A stretch of 64,000 nt of DNA, taken from Corythucha ciliata. Its lineage: Eukaryota > Arthropoda > Insecta > Hemiptera > Tingidae. The notes under the pieces are model-generated. The model worked only from the letters and a program-made list of their open reading frames with translations. It did no database searches and was not told the origin of the DNA. The DNA lies in the NCBI GenBank assembly GCA_038030265.1, contig CM075937.1, forward strand, positions 434,001 to 498,000, given 5' to 3'. The first letter of the stretch is position 1; each line of letters starts with the position of its first letter. The position numbers and the translations under genes are program-made. Shown here in pieces: positions 46,834 to 56,620 of this stretch.

Positions 46834-48396
46834 ATGTACTACACCATAAATGCTAGTCTATTTATTTTTTATAACCTTTATGATCTAATATCATACGGAG
46901 TAAAAAAATATATATCCATATGGTTTCGTTTCATAACAGTCATTTGTATGGGGGTGGGGTTATTTGCTACTACTGCTTGCAATAGATATGCTATTCATGC
47001 AATGCGTAAAAATACGCATCAAATCCAAACAGATACAAGTAAAGCGCCTCCGGCTAATTCTGATTTTTTGCAAGTTACGGATATGATCGTATTTTATAAG
47101 GAAGCATGTGAAGCAATAAAAACACATCATTTCAATAAGCTGAAACGTCTCTTAAAAGAGATAAAAAGTCCAAAGAAAGAGATTTTCGATGATGTATTAT
47201 ATTTAATAACTGGTTATAAGGTTGGTAAGAAATGTAAGAAACAATATCCTAGAGAAGCTTTGTTGGCGCAGGTGATCACTTCATACGAGGGTGAATTATC
47301 GGAGACCTATACATATACCAACGAGTCACTGGATATATTATTTCGGACAATTAAAAATTATAGGTTTGGTCTAAAAGAAGCTTTTTTACAAAAGCATGGA
47401 GATGATGAGAACACGCTTATCCATTTAGGCGTTAATACTGCTAATTTAGCCATAGTAAAATGCTTAGTAAGTTGGTTAAAGCAAGGTGTTAATAATGATC
47501 CTTATCAGCTAATAAGGATTTGTAGTATACCAAATCGACTGGGCATAACCCCGCTATCGATGGTGGCGCAAGCGATGTACGATGCCCCATTGGCATGTGA
47601 TGGCCATACATATGATGCCGCATCTGAAACCTCTGAAACCTATGATTATGAATGTCTATGTGACTATGAAACCGAAAAAAGAGTAGCGCGGGAAGACATT
47701 GTATTATATCTAATAACATTAGGGATTCCTTGGTTTGAAAACACAGGAGCTGAAATAGGATCTCTTATTCATTATTTTAATAGATATGACGCTAAATATT
47801 TTCTTATAAAAATGATAGAAGGAATGCAACAAAGACCAATTAACAAGCATATGCCAGAAGATCTTGTATTTTTAAGCAATAAGGAATCGAATTCTTTACT
47901 TTTCTATGCAGTTCTGTATCGTAATTATGAATTGACAGAATACCTGCTTGCATCAGGTGCATGTCCTATGCAGGCTAATAAGGCTGGTTGCTCCCCTGTC
48001 TTATTAGCTATTGCGTTCCGTGATATAAAAATGATAACATATTTATGCAAATCAAAATGTATACTAGAGCGCATATGTAATATAAATAAGCAACATAGCA
48101 ATGGTCTAACCGCATTGGATGTAGCAAAATCGTGGAATAGCTGTGGGCTATATCCTGACTTAAAAGCGTATTGCAATAAATTTGAAGAAAAATACCAGAG
48201 GCAAATTATCTATAATGAATGGAATTGGCAACCTAACGACCAGATCGTACAACTCATATCCTATCTTTATAATTTTTTTAGAGGAATTAGAGTAAATTAT
48301 TCGTATCGCAAACGCAAAAGAGATTCTAGAGATTTTCGTTCAACATTCCAGCTTCCTATCTCTTTAGTATCTAACAGTTGGGGTATTGGAGGATAA
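46834..48396 (+). CDS. Ankyrin-repeat protein with lipoprotein-type signal
   Basis: Probable host-interaction or envelope protein. The 520-residue protein has a long N-terminal region, then a hydrophobic stretch ending ATTAC (Cys49), which reads as a lipobox. The preceding n-region is unusually long, so the true start may be internal. Degenerate ankyrin repeats occur at about 192-215 (NTLIHLGVNTANLAIVKCLV), 352-376 (NSLLFYAVLYRNYELTEYLL), 384-405 (GCSPVLLAIAFRDIKMITYL) and near 425 (GLTALDVAKS). A symporter gene starts 29 bases downstream. Ankyrin proteins are common in Amoebophilaceae; the target is unknown. Confidence 0.78.
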   Translation: MYYTINASLFIFYNLYDLISYGVKKYISIWFRFITVICMGVGLFATTACNRYAIHAMRKNTHQIQTDTSKAPPANSDFLQVTDMIVFYKEACEAIKTHHFNKLKRLLKEIKSPKKEIFDDVLYLITGYKVGKKCKKQYPREALLAQVITSYEGELSETYTYTNESLDILFRTIKNYRFGLKEAFLQKHGDDENTLIHLGVNTANLAIVKCLVSWLKQGVNNDPYQLIRICSIPNRLGITPLSMVAQAMYDAPLACDGHTYDAASETSETYDYECLCDYETEKRVAREDIVLYLITLGIPWFENTGAEIGSLIHYFNRYDAKYFLIKMIEGMQQRPINKHMPEDLVFLSNKESNSLLFYAVLYRNYELTEYLLASGACPMQANKAGCSPVLLAIAFRDIKMITYLCKSKCILERICNINKQHSNGLTALDVAKSWNSCGLYPDLKAYCNKFEEKYQRQIIYNEWNWQPNDQIVQLISYLYNFFRGIRVNYSYRKRKRDSRDFRSTFQLPISLVSNSWGIGG

Positions 48397-48424
48397 TGAA
48401 AACAGTTAAATTTATATATTAGTT

Positions 48425-49876
48425 ATGTCTTTTGATATTCCATTACTTATTATAATAAGTTTCTTGTTATGTACCGCAGTAATCGTTTTTTGCTCTATGA
48501 GAAAGTTTACTACCTTTCGTGTATATGCGGTAGGTAATAGGCAGTTTTCTACAGCTAGCTTAGTAGCTACTGCTTTAGCTACTTATTATGGTGGGGCCAC
48601 TTTGGTAACTAATATCACAAGATTTCCTGTTGGAATACTTTGGCTCAGCTGGCAATTGCTTGGTAGTGTGCTCCCTTTTTTTGTGCTTAGCTTTTTAAGC
48701 AAAAGGATGGTTAGCTTTATCTACCATATCTCCATGCCTGAGACAATGGGTCGCCTATATGGAAAATATCCAAGAGCTATTACTGCTTTATTGGGTTGTT
48801 GTTACTCTATTATTTATATTGCTACACAGGTTTATATCTTATCCCAGGTTATAAGTCGATGTATAACCTCAGTGAATCCAGTATGTATTACTATATTGGC
48901 TACTATACTACTTGTTGCCTATACTATATTTGGTGGTAGCCGTGCTGTTGTATTGACGGATATATGGCAATCTATGACTTTTTTTAGTCTTATTTGTCTC
49001 TTAGCATGGTTTATGTTTACCAAGACAAGTCGCCCAATTAGTGAAACATTTGCTTTTGTAACCACTCAAAAGCAATTTGCATGGAATGCGCTATTTGTGG
49101 GTCAAACGAAGTTAGCGCTTACGTTGCGTTATCTAACCTTTATATTTTGTTTTATAGAGCCTGGTTATATGCAGCATATCTATATGGCTGCTCAGCCTTC
49201 TCAAGCCAAAAAAGTATGTTTATATGCTGGTATGGTTAGTTTTATAATCATGTTATGCTGCATGCTTGTTGGTGCATTTGTTTTTACCTGGTTGCCACCA
49301 GGTATACCACAAAACGAGACTTTAAATTATATATTGACGCATATTTCTCCTTTATTTAAAGGAATATTTTGTATCTGTTTATTAGCACTTACTATGTCTA
49401 CAGCTGACTCTAGGCTGCATATCTGTTCAGTTATGATTAGTTATGATATACTGCCAATATTACTCCGTGTGCGCTTTAGAAAACACCTTTCTTGTGTTGT
49501 CTATTATAGGGTAGCTTACATAGCAATGTTAACTATTGCTACGTTGGGTATTTTCCTGTCTTTAAATAGCTCTACGCTTTCTGCCATTTGTACTGTTAGT
49601 AATTGGTTTGGTCGCTTTTATATACCCATAATAGCTGCTCCGTTTATTTTGGCCGTTTTAGGTTTTCGTACTACTGCACGTAATGCACTAATAGGTATGG
49701 CTGCAGGTGGACTAGCTGTTATCGCTTGGAAAAAATGGGTGGCTCCTCTATTGTTAACGTCTAGTGCTACCTTTCCTTGCGTATTAGTGAATGGTCTAGT
49801 GATGGTGGCTGTACACTATTTATGGCCACGGTCAAAGCGTATGGAAAAGCTAGATGATGATGGAGGTAAAGTATAA
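48425..49876 (+). CDS. Sodium:solute symporter (SSS) family transporter
   Basis: Predicted Na+-driven solute uptake carrier, intact at 483 residues with about 13 membrane helices. Family features include KFTTFRVYAVGNRQFSTASL, ALATYYGGATLVTN, HISMPETMGRLYGKYP and the C-terminal IIAAPFILAVLGFRTTARNA. It is closest in plan to the paralogue at 22267-23706 and keeps the ends that survive in the remnant at 29844-30208. It is probably co-transcribed with the ankyrin gene. Substrate unknown. Confidence 0.87.
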   Translation: MSFDIPLLIIISFLLCTAVIVFCSMRKFTTFRVYAVGNRQFSTASLVATALATYYGGATLVTNITRFPVGILWLSWQLLGSVLPFFVLSFLSKRMVSFIYHISMPETMGRLYGKYPRAITALLGCCYSIIYIATQVYILSQVISRCITSVNPVCITILATILLVAYTIFGGSRAVVLTDIWQSMTFFSLICLLAWFMFTKTSRPISETFAFVTTQKQFAWNALFVGQTKLALTLRYLTFIFCFIEPGYMQHIYMAAQPSQAKKVCLYAGMVSFIIMLCCMLVGAFVFTWLPPGIPQNETLNYILTHISPLFKGIFCICLLALTMSTADSRLHICSVMISYDILPILLRVRFRKHLSCVVYYRVAYIAMLTIATLGIFLSLNSSTLSAICTVSNWFGRFYIPIIAAPFILAVLGFRTTARNALIGMAAGGLAVIAWKKWVAPLLLTSSATFPCVLVNGLVMVAVHYLWPRSKRMEKLDDDGGKV

Positions 49877-50242
49877 GAAAAGAAGTGATATTATCCTTTC
49901 TAGAAGCAAGATTGCCAAAAGCCCTTATTAAGGGTACACAAAACTACATCTATTGTATTTTGGAGCATCAATCTGAAGAAAATTCGCTTATGTTAGTTAG
50001 ATTGCTAGAGTATAATGCGCAGTTAATCAGACAACACATAGGTGAGCGTTTAAAACAGGTAAAAAGCTATATGTTTTCAGGTTTTCATTTAGTAGACTTG
50101 CACGTTACAGATACTAGTAGAACTACTCACTTGGAAACAAGCAGCCGGCGGTTCAATGGTCCTTAAGCAATGCTTTTCAGGATATGAAGTATATGAAGAA
50201 CACTTAGAGGCGCAATATGGATTAGCCTACACTGCCTTCTAA
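49870..50242 (+). pseudogene. Rpn/YhgA-like PD-(D/E)XK transposase-family remnant, frameshifted
   Basis: From about 49885 a frame without an ATG reads NYIYCILEHQSEENSLMLVR, then LLEYNAQLIRQHI. This resembles the core of recombination-promoting nuclease (Rpn, PF04754-type) proteins. Around 50103 the protein-like signal shifts to another frame (ELLTWKQAAGGSMVLKQCF, YEEHLEAQYG) and ends at 50242, inside the 3' end of sufB on the other strand. The 5' catalytic part is missing. It is a decayed mobile or accessory gene. Confidence 0.55.
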
Positions 50243-51670
50243 AGTAAGTGCCAGTAGCTTTTGCGCTTCTACCGCAAACTCCATGGGCAATTGATTCAGT
50301 ACTTCTTTACAGTAGCCATTGACGATAAGGGCAATGGCGTTTTCATGATCAATACCACGTTGGTTACAATAAAAAAGTTGCTCTTCGCTAATTTTAGAAG
50401 TAGTTGCTTCATGGGCTACTTTCCCCGTGGGGTTCTTTACTTCTATATAAGGAAAGGTATGGGCGCCACAATTATTACCCATCAACAAAGAGTCGCACTG
50501 AGAAAAATTAGTCGCATGCGCCGCGCCAGCTGAGAGCTTGACCAAACCTCTATAACTATTACTGGACTGGCCAGCTGCAATACCCTTGGCTACAATTCGA
50601 CTTTTTGTATTTTTACCTAGATGAATCATTTTTGTGCCTGTATCTGCCTGCTGTTTGTGCTTGGTCACAGCTACAGAGTAAAATTCACCTACTGAATGGT
50701 CTCCCATTAAAATGCAACTAGGATACTTCCAAGTAATGGCTGAGCCTGTTTCTACTTGTGTCCAAGAAATTTTAGCATGTGCACCTGCGCACAGGCCTCG
50801 TTTGGTTACAAAATTGTATACACCACCTACTCCTTCTTCATTGCCTGGATACCAATTTTGTACAGTAGCATATTTTACATGGGCGTTTTTTTCAGCATAA
50901 ATCTCTACTACAGCAGCATGTAATTGGTGCTCATCCCGCATAGGGGCGGTGCATCCTTCTAGGTAGCTAACGTAAGCACCTTCTTCTGCTACGATTAAGG
51001 TGCGTTCAAATTGACCGGTGTTGGCAGCATTGATCCGGAAATAGGTAGAAAGTTCCATAGGGCAATGGACACCCTTTGGAATGTAGCAAAAGGAGCCATC
51101 ACTAAATACAGCGGTATTGAGGGCAGCAAAGTAATTGTCGGTCATGGGGACTACTTTACCCAAGTATTTTTGAACCAAATCTGGGTGATTTTGAACCGCT
51201 TCACTAAAAGAACAAAAAATAATCCCTAGTTTATTTAAAGTATCTTTAAAAGTAGTTGCAACGGAAACGCTATCCAACACCACGTCCATCGCTACGCCCG
51301 TTAGCCTTTTTTGCTCTTCTAAGGAGATGCCTAAGCGCTTAAAAGTAGCCAAAAGCGCTGGATCAGCCTCTTCTAGACTGTTTAATTGCACTTTTTGTTT
51401 AGGTGCGGCATAATAAATAATGTTTTGGTAATCTATAGGTGGATAGACAACCTTTGCCCAACTAGGCTCTTTTAATTTCGAGAAATGATCAAAAGCCTGC
51501 AAACGCCGTTTTAACAACCAGTCGGGTTCATTTTTTTTCTCAGCAATCAGACGAATGGTAGCTTCTGTTAAGCCCTTTGGAATCGCATCTACCGGAATAT
51601 TACTCTCAAAACCATATGGGTAATCAGATGCATCAATAATATCTCGTATGTCTTGCCCTTCTCTTGCCAT
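50222..51670 (-). CDS. sufB: Fe-S cluster assembly protein SufB
   Basis: Scaffold subunit of the SUF iron-sulfur assembly complex. The 482-residue protein is full length. It has [33 protein letters not shown], the core beta-helix with [20 protein letters not shown], and [20 protein letters not shown] near the C-terminus. sufC, sufD and sufS are not adjacent. A frameshifted Rpn-like remnant runs into its 3' end. Confidence 0.95.
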   Translation of the reverse strand: MAREGQDIRDIIDASDYPYGFESNIPVDAIPKGLTEATIRLIAEKKNEPDWLLKRRLQAFDHFSKLKEPSWAKVVYPPIDYQNIIYYAAPKQKVQLNSLEEADPALLATFKRLGISLEEQKRLTGVAMDVVLDSVSVATTFKDTLNKLGIIFCSFSEAVQNHPDLVQKYLGKVVPMTDNYFAALNTAVFSDGSFCYIPKGVHCPMELSTYFRINAANTGQFERTLIVAEEGAYVSYLEGCTAPMRDEHQLHAAVVEIYAEKNAHVKYATVQNWYPGNEEGVGGVYNFVTKRGLCAGAHAKISWTQVETGSAITWKYPSCILMGDHSVGEFYSVAVTKHKQQADTGTKMIHLGKNTKSRIVAKGIAAGQSSNSYRGLVKLSAGAAHATNFSQCDSLLMGNNCGAHTFPYIEVKNPTGKVAHEATTSKISEEQLFYCNQRGIDHENAIALIVNGYCKEVLNQLPMEFAVEAQKLLALTLEGSVG

Positions 51671-51724
51671 AATTTATATAGATAAATGCTATCGTTTAGG
51701 AATGATGACGAAAAATACCTGCTA

Positions 51725-52462
51725 TTACTTTGCTTCTGTTTGTTCCGTATAGGTTAAAGCTTGCTGGGCAGCCATTTGTTCTGCACATTTTTTAGTTCTG
51801 CCCGTTCCTTCTCCCATAACTTTTTCATCTATAAGCACTTGAGCGGTAAATTCTTTGTAATATTCATACTGTTTCTCCTCAAGAATTCTAAAAACTACTT
51901 GAAGGTGATGTTTATGTGCCCACTGAATAATCCTACTCTTAAAGTTGGTGTCATGTTCTATAAGCTCTTTGAGACTTATGTAATTGACGATAAGGCGCTC
52001 AATAACAAATTTTTGACAGCGCTCATAGCCATGATCTAAATAGACGGCGCCGATCAACGCTTCTAACGCATTGCCATAAATAAATTTATGGCCACTTCTT
52101 TTTATAAGATTTGCATCGTAATGCAATAGCTTATCTAAATGAATTTTGCGTGCCAATCCATTTAAAGAATCTCTATTAACCAACCTTGATCGTATGTCTG
52201 TTAAAAAGCCTTCTTCTTTTAAGGGATATTTCTTAAAGAGGTAGTCTGCAACAATTGCAGATAATATAGCATCTCCTAAAAATTCCAGCCGTTCATTCGA
52301 GGTATGCCCCTCTTCTATAGAGCTGTGCTGAAGCGCTACCTTATATAAAGCTAAATTTAAAGGCGTCATTCCAGTAACGGCTCTTACAAAAGAGACCAAC
52401 TGTTGCGCAGCAGGATTTCTTTTTGTAAAGAAGCAATGGAGTAAGCTTAGGAATCTTCCCAT
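51725..52462 (-). CDS. rnc: Ribonuclease III
   Basis: Cleaves double-stranded RNA in rRNA processing. The 245-residue protein has the signature ERLEFLGDAILSAIV, a second catalytic region (YGNALEALIGAVYLDHGY) and a C-terminal double-stranded RNA-binding domain (FTAQVLIDEKVMGEGTGRTK). Its start overlaps the 3' end of fabF by 16 bases, part of the Bacteroidetes acpP-fabF-rnc order. Confidence 0.95.
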   Translation of the reverse strand: MGRFLSLLHCFFTKRNPAAQQLVSFVRAVTGMTPLNLALYKVALQHSSIEEGHTSNERLEFLGDAILSAIVADYLFKKYPLKEEGFLTDIRSRLVNRDSLNGLARKIHLDKLLHYDANLIKRSGHKFIYGNALEALIGAVYLDHGYERCQKFVIERLIVNYISLKELIEHDTNFKSRIIQWAHKHHLQVVFRILEEKQYEYYKEFTAQVLIDEKVMGEGTGRTKKCAEQMAAQQALTYTEQTEAK

Positions 52463-53697
52463 TTTTTGAAGATTATAGAAACGTTATGTCCACCAAAGCC
52501 AAATGCGTTGTTTTGCGCAAATAAGATGGATCTTTTTTCCGCCTTATTTAAAGTAAGATTGATCTGTGGATCAATGGCTTCATCTAATACTTTATGGTTA
52601 ATGGTTGGAGGTACTACTTGATGCAACAATGCTAAAACAGCGGCAATAGACTCTATAGCACCGGCGGCACCCAGCAAGTGGCCGGTCATTGACTTGGTTG
52701 AGCTAATGTTGAGCTTATATGCGTGGGCACCAAATACATGCTGAATGGCTTGCAGCTCATTGATATCTCCCAATGGGGTACTGGTTCCATGGGCATTAAT
52801 ATAATCTATAGCGTCTGGTGAAAGGCCCGCACTCGTTAAAGCACGTTGCAATGCTAAAATTACCCCTCCCATATCTGGTGCAGTGATGTGATAGGCATCT
52901 GCAGACATCCCTATGCCAACTACCTCAGCGTAAATTTTAGCTTTTCTTTTTTGAGCATGTGCATAAGATTCAAGGATTAAGGCACCTGCTCCTTCTCCCA
53001 TCACAAAACCATCTCTCGTCTTATCGAAGGGACGCGAAGCGGTTAGGTAATCTTGATTGCGTGTAGAAAGGGCCTTTAATGCATTGAATCCAGCCATACC
53101 CATTTGAATAATAGGCGCCTCTGAGCCACCTGCTACGATTACATCTGCATCCCCTAATTTAATCAATTGAAAAGCAGTTACTATAGCGTTTACTGCAGAA
53201 GCACATGCGGCCACTGTAGCAAAGTTAGGCCCCTTAAAGCCATACTTAATAGATAGATGACCAGAAGGAATATCTGGGATAATCTTGGGGATAAAAAAAG
53301 GATTGATTCTGGGATCCATACCACTGCTAGCAAACCCCAAAACGGTTTCTTCTGTAGTACCTAAACCGCCTATTCCAGAACCCCATACGATGCCTACACG
53401 TTCTTTATCTACTAAAGGGGTAATGAGTCCGGCGTCTTGTATCGCTTCATCCCCAGCTACCATAGCATACTGGGTAAATGGATCCATCCGTTTAACATCT
53501 TTTGCATCAAGGTAGTTATACGGATCATAACCTTTTAAGGTACAAGCAAACTTGGTTTTGTGCTGCGCAGTATCAAACCTAGTAATCGGCTCTGCACCAC
53601 TTTGACCGGAAAGCAGACCATCCCAATATGCAGCAACATCACTGCCAATGGGCGTAAGAGCGCCTAATCCTGTAATAACTACTCTTGTGGGTAACAT
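52447..53697 (-). CDS. fabF: 3-oxoacyl-[acyl-carrier-protein] synthase II
   Basis: Elongates acyl chains by condensing acyl-ACP with malonyl-ACP. The ATG at 53697 (MLPTRVVITG) matches the family better than the one two codons upstream. The 416-residue protein has catalytic Cys165 (TVAACASAVNAI), His in NAHGTSTPLGD and His in KSMTGHLLGAAG. It lies between acpP (13 bases upstream) and rnc (overlap). Confidence 0.96.
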   Translation of the reverse strand: MLPTRVVITGLGALTPIGSDVAAYWDGLLSGQSGAEPITRFDTAQHKTKFACTLKGYDPYNYLDAKDVKRMDPFTQYAMVAGDEAIQDAGLITPLVDKERVGIVWGSGIGGLGTTEETVLGFASSGMDPRINPFFIPKIIPDIPSGHLSIKYGFKGPNFATVAACASAVNAIVTAFQLIKLGDADVIVAGGSEAPIIQMGMAGFNALKALSTRNQDYLTASRPFDKTRDGFVMGEGAGALILESYAHAQKRKAKIYAEVVGIGMSADAYHITAPDMGGVILALQRALTSAGLSPDAIDYINAHGTSTPLGDINELQAIQHVFGAHAYKLNISSTKSMTGHLLGAAGAIESIAAVLALLHQVVPPTINHKVLDEAIDPQINLTLNKAEKRSILFAQNNAFGFGGHNVSIIFKKWEDS

Positions 53698-53710
53698 AAC
53701 CAAAAGTAAG

Positions 53711-53965
53711 CTAGGGCTTACGTTGTGCCAAGCTCTTTTCTAAATAATCTAGTACACTACCCACGGTTTGTAGATGGGTAGCTTCATCATCTTGAATACG
53801 CAGATCAAATGCTTTCTCAAGCTCCATAACCAATTCAACTTTGTCTAGTGAATCGGCACCTAGGTCATTTGCAAAATGGGCGGTAGGTACAACCTCTTGA
53901 GCTGAAACATTTAGCTTATCAACAACAATGGCTGCTACCTTAGCCATAATATCTTCCCTATTCAT
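53711..53965 (-). CDS. acpP: Acyl carrier protein
   Basis: Carries growing acyl chains on a phosphopantetheine arm. The 84-residue protein has the attachment Ser39 in DLGADSLDKVELV. It is the usual acidic four-helix protein with a short basic tail (LAQRKP). First gene of acpP-fabF-rnc. Confidence 0.96.
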   Translation of the reverse strand: MNREDIMAKVAAIVVDKLNVSAQEVVPTAHFANDLGADSLDKVELVMELEKAFDLRIQDDEATHLQTVGSVLDYLEKSLAQRKP

Positions 53966-54070
53966 TTAATTAATTATTTTATTATAGTTTGATCTTATTT
54001 AATTATAAAAGTACGAAGCAACTACCAAACATCTAAGCAAAATGCATCAAGGAAGATTTAAAGTAATGCA

Positions 54071-54430
54071 CTAATGGCCACGAGCAGCTGTTTTTTTAGC
54101 CCGCTCTGCCTGCCAAGTGGCAAATTTTTCATCCGCTTGCGCTTGGGTAATGGCTCCCTTTATGACACCTACCTGAAGATGTTTTTTAAGCATCACACCT
54201 TGCTTAGATAAAAGGGTTTTAACCGTATCGGTGGGTTGCGCACCTTGAAAAAGCCACTTTAATGCACTTGCTTCATTAAGTTTAACCGTTGCAGGGGCTG
54301 TGTTGGGATTATAGTTCCCAATTTTTTCTATAAAACGGCCGTCTCTTGGAGACCGTGCATCTGCTACGACGATGTCGTACTCTGCTAGATGTCGTCTGCC
54401 ACATCTAGCTAATCTTATTTTTACAGCCAT
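54071..54430 (-). CDS. rpsP: 30S ribosomal protein S16
   Basis: Small-subunit assembly protein. The 119-residue protein starts [20 protein letters not shown] and keeps [13 protein letters not shown] and [16 protein letters not shown]-terminal extension of about 35 residues rich in Ala/Lys/Gln is typical for Bacteroidetes S16. It lies between rpmA and acpP. Confidence 0.96.
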   Translation of the reverse strand: MAVKIRLARCGRRHLAEYDIVVADARSPRDGRFIEKIGNYNPNTAPATVKLNEASALKWLFQGAQPTDTVKTLLSKQGVMLKKHLQVGVIKGAITQAQADEKFATWQAERAKKTAARGH

Positions 54431-54504
54431 AGTATTACCTTTCTAGCAAATCTCGTTTGCAAATAGTTTATAGATTATTTTTTGGATTATTAGAGAAACC
54501 AGTG

Positions 54505-54774
54505 TTAAGCAGCAGTAGATTGAACATGATCTACTGAAACAACAGCGCGCATGTCTTTCCTTTTTTTAAAGACAACTACTCCATCGGCTGTGGCAAATAA
54601 AGTATGGTCCCTTCCTAAACCTACATTTTTACCAGGATAATAACGGGTACCCCTTTGCCTGACAATGATATGGCCAGCCATTACGACTTCTCCACCATAT
54701 TTTTTTATACCGAGCCGCTTACTTTCTGAGTCTCTTCCGTTACGGGAGCTACCTGCCCCCTTCTTATGTGCCAT
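54505..54774 (-). CDS. rpmA: 50S ribosomal protein L27
   Basis: Reaches the peptidyl-transferase centre. The 89-residue protein begins [20 protein letters not shown], with no extra N-terminal leader, and has [19 protein letters not shown]. It lies 9 bases after rplU in the conserved rplU-rpmA pair. Confidence 0.97.
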   Translation of the reverse strand: MAHKKGAGSSRNGRDSESKRLGIKKYGGEVVMAGHIIVRQRGTRYYPGKNVGLGRDHTLFATADGVVVFKKRKDMRAVVSVDHVQSTAA

Positions 54775-54783
54775 GTTATTATA

Positions 54784-55098
54784 TTAGTTTATAATATCTT
54801 CAATAAGAATACGCGTGTGCTCTTGACGATGGCCACGCTTTACTTTGTATCCATTGCGTCTTTTTTTCTTAAAAACGATGATTTTGTCTGCTTTGGTATG
54901 TTCCAATACCTTGGCCTTAACGGTTACTCCACTTAAGATAGGTGTACCAACGGCCAGCTTTCCTGCTTCATCATCTAAAAGTAAAACTTTATCAAAAGTG
55001 AGCAAAGCACCCACTTCACTTTGCAATTTAGGGGTGTAGAGCCACTGCTCTTTGGAAACTTTAAATTGCTTCCCAGCTATTTCTACAATTGCATACAT
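54784..55098 (-). CDS. rplU: 50S ribosomal protein L21
   Basis: Large-subunit protein binding 23S rRNA. The 104-residue protein begins MYAIVEIAGKQFKVSKEQWL and ends KKRRNGYKVKRGHRQEHTRI plus a short tail. It is followed by rpmA. A short GC-rich hairpin (55125-55142) sits 26 bases upstream of its start and might be a leader element. Confidence 0.96.
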   Translation of the reverse strand: MYAIVEIAGKQFKVSKEQWLYTPKLQSEVGALLTFDKVLLLDDEAGKLAVGTPILSGVTVKAKVLEHTKADKIIVFKKKRRNGYKVKRGHRQEHTRILIEDIIN

Positions 55099-55124
55099 AA
55101 TTTATAAGCTAAAGAATAATAATC

Positions 55125-55142
55125 CCTCCTAAGGTTAGGAGG
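55125..55142. promoter_or_regulatory. 8-bp stem hairpin between accC and rplU
   Basis: CCTCCTAA and TTAGGAGG are exact inverted repeats with two bases between. It may end the acc operon transcript or act in the rplU leader; the run of U after it is weak, which favours neither strongly. Confidence 0.4.
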
Positions 55143-55232
55143 CATAAACCTTAACAAACTTAAGCTTTTTTCTATAAAATAAAAAAAATGGTTGGCTGAT
55201 ATTATTTTTCATACTGTTTTTTAGGCCATTTT

Positions 55233-56588
55233 TTATTCTATTTGTTTCAGTAGTGAAAAGTCAAAATGATCTAAGTATTGTGTGGTAAAGTGACCGTTTT
55301 GAAAGGCTGCATCCTCCACCAGGGCACGATGGAAAGGTATATTGGTTTGAATACCTTCTATTACAAATTCTTCTAATGCGCGCCTCATTTTGGCAATGGC
55401 TTCGACTCTAGTATCTGCATGGACAATAAGTTTTGCAATCATAGAATCATAGTGCGCAGGGACTACATAACCGGCATAAATATGGCTTGCAATGGTTATT
55501 CCAAGTCCGCCGGGAAAATGCACATGGTGAATTTTTCCTGGGGAGGGGCGAAAGTCATGAAAAGGATCTTCAGCATTGATACGAACCTCTATGGCGTGGC
55601 CTTTCGGATATAAGTTCGGCGATTCTAGTGGTTGTCCAGCGGCCATTTGAATTTGGCTTTTTAAAAGATTAAAGCCAGTAACCGCTTCTGTAACGAGATA
55701 TTCGACTTGAATGCGGGTATTCATCTCCATAAAGTAGAAGTTTTGGTCTTTATCGACTAGAAACTCCATGGTGCCAACGCCTTCATAGCCTATGGCAGAG
55801 ACCCCTTTTATAGCTGCTTCTGTTATTTTTGCCCGTAGGGCTTCTGTTACAAAGGGAGAGGGCGACTCCTCTACCAATTTTTGGTGTCTACGTTGAATGG
55901 AGCAATCTCGTTCAGATAAATGAATGACTTTGCCATATTGATCTGCTACAATTTGTATTTCAATATGGCGGGGTTCTTCTATATACTTTTCTAAGTATAG
56001 CCCATCTTGACCAAAAGAGGCCATCGCTTCTTGGCGGGCTTCTATCCATTTTTGATGGAATGCTTCTGGTGCATCTACCCACTTAATTCCTTTCCCGCCA
56101 CCACCTGCAGTTGCTTTTAGCAATACAGGAAAGCCTATTTCATGGGCCAAACGGATGCCTTCTTCGACGGATGTAAGGAGGCCATTCGAACCAGGCACAG
56201 TGGGTACACCGGCAGCCTGCATGGTTGCTTTTGCGGTAGACTTATCACCCATTTTGCCAATGGCAGCAGCGCAAGGGCCGATAAACTTAATACCATATTC
56301 TGCGCAAATACTTGCGAAACTACCATTTTCAGATAAGAATCCATAGCCTGGATGAATCGCATGGGCATTGGTTACTTCGGCAGCAGCAATAATGGATGGA
56401 ATAGAAAGGTAAGACAAATGACTTGAAGGTGGTCCAATACAGACGGCTTCATCTGCAAAACGGACATGGAGGCTGTCTTTATCTGCGGTAGAGTGTACCG
56501 CAACGGTTTTGATACCCATTTCTTTGCAAACCCGAATAATGCTTAAGGCAATTTCTCCACGGTTGGCAATCAATATTTTTTGAAACAT
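55233..56588 (-). CDS. accC: Acetyl-CoA carboxylase, biotin carboxylase subunit
   Basis: Carboxylates biotin on AccB using ATP and bicarbonate, the first step of fatty-acid synthesis. The 451-residue protein has the N-terminal FQKILIANRGEIALSIIRVC and the ATP-grasp glycine loop KATAGGGGKGIKWV. The HLSERDCSIQRRHQKLVEES block, active-site MEMNTRIQVEYLVTE and AIEVRINAEDP follow. In the last motif block V-E-Y-L replaces the usual V-E-H-x-V-T. It lies 32 bases after accB. No biotin synthesis genes were seen. Confidence 0.95.
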   Translation of the reverse strand: MFQKILIANRGEIALSIIRVCKEMGIKTVAVHSTADKDSLHVRFADEAVCIGPPSSHLSYLSIPSIIAAAEVTNAHAIHPGYGFLSENGSFASICAEYGIKFIGPCAAAIGKMGDKSTAKATMQAAGVPTVPGSNGLLTSVEEGIRLAHEIGFPVLLKATAGGGGKGIKWVDAPEAFHQKWIEARQEAMASFGQDGLYLEKYIEEPRHIEIQIVADQYGKVIHLSERDCSIQRRHQKLVEESPSPFVTEALRAKITEAAIKGVSAIGYEGVGTMEFLVDKDQNFYFMEMNTRIQVEYLVTEAVTGFNLLKSQIQMAAGQPLESPNLYPKGHAIEVRINAEDPFHDFRPSPGKIHHVHFPGGLGITIASHIYAGYVVPAHYDSMIAKLIVHADTRVEAIAKMRRALEEFVIEGIQTNIPFHRALVEDAAFQNGHFTTQYLDHFDFSLLKQIE

Positions 56589-56620
56589 AGTAGATCAAAC
56601 TGGAAAGATAGATTGGGTGT

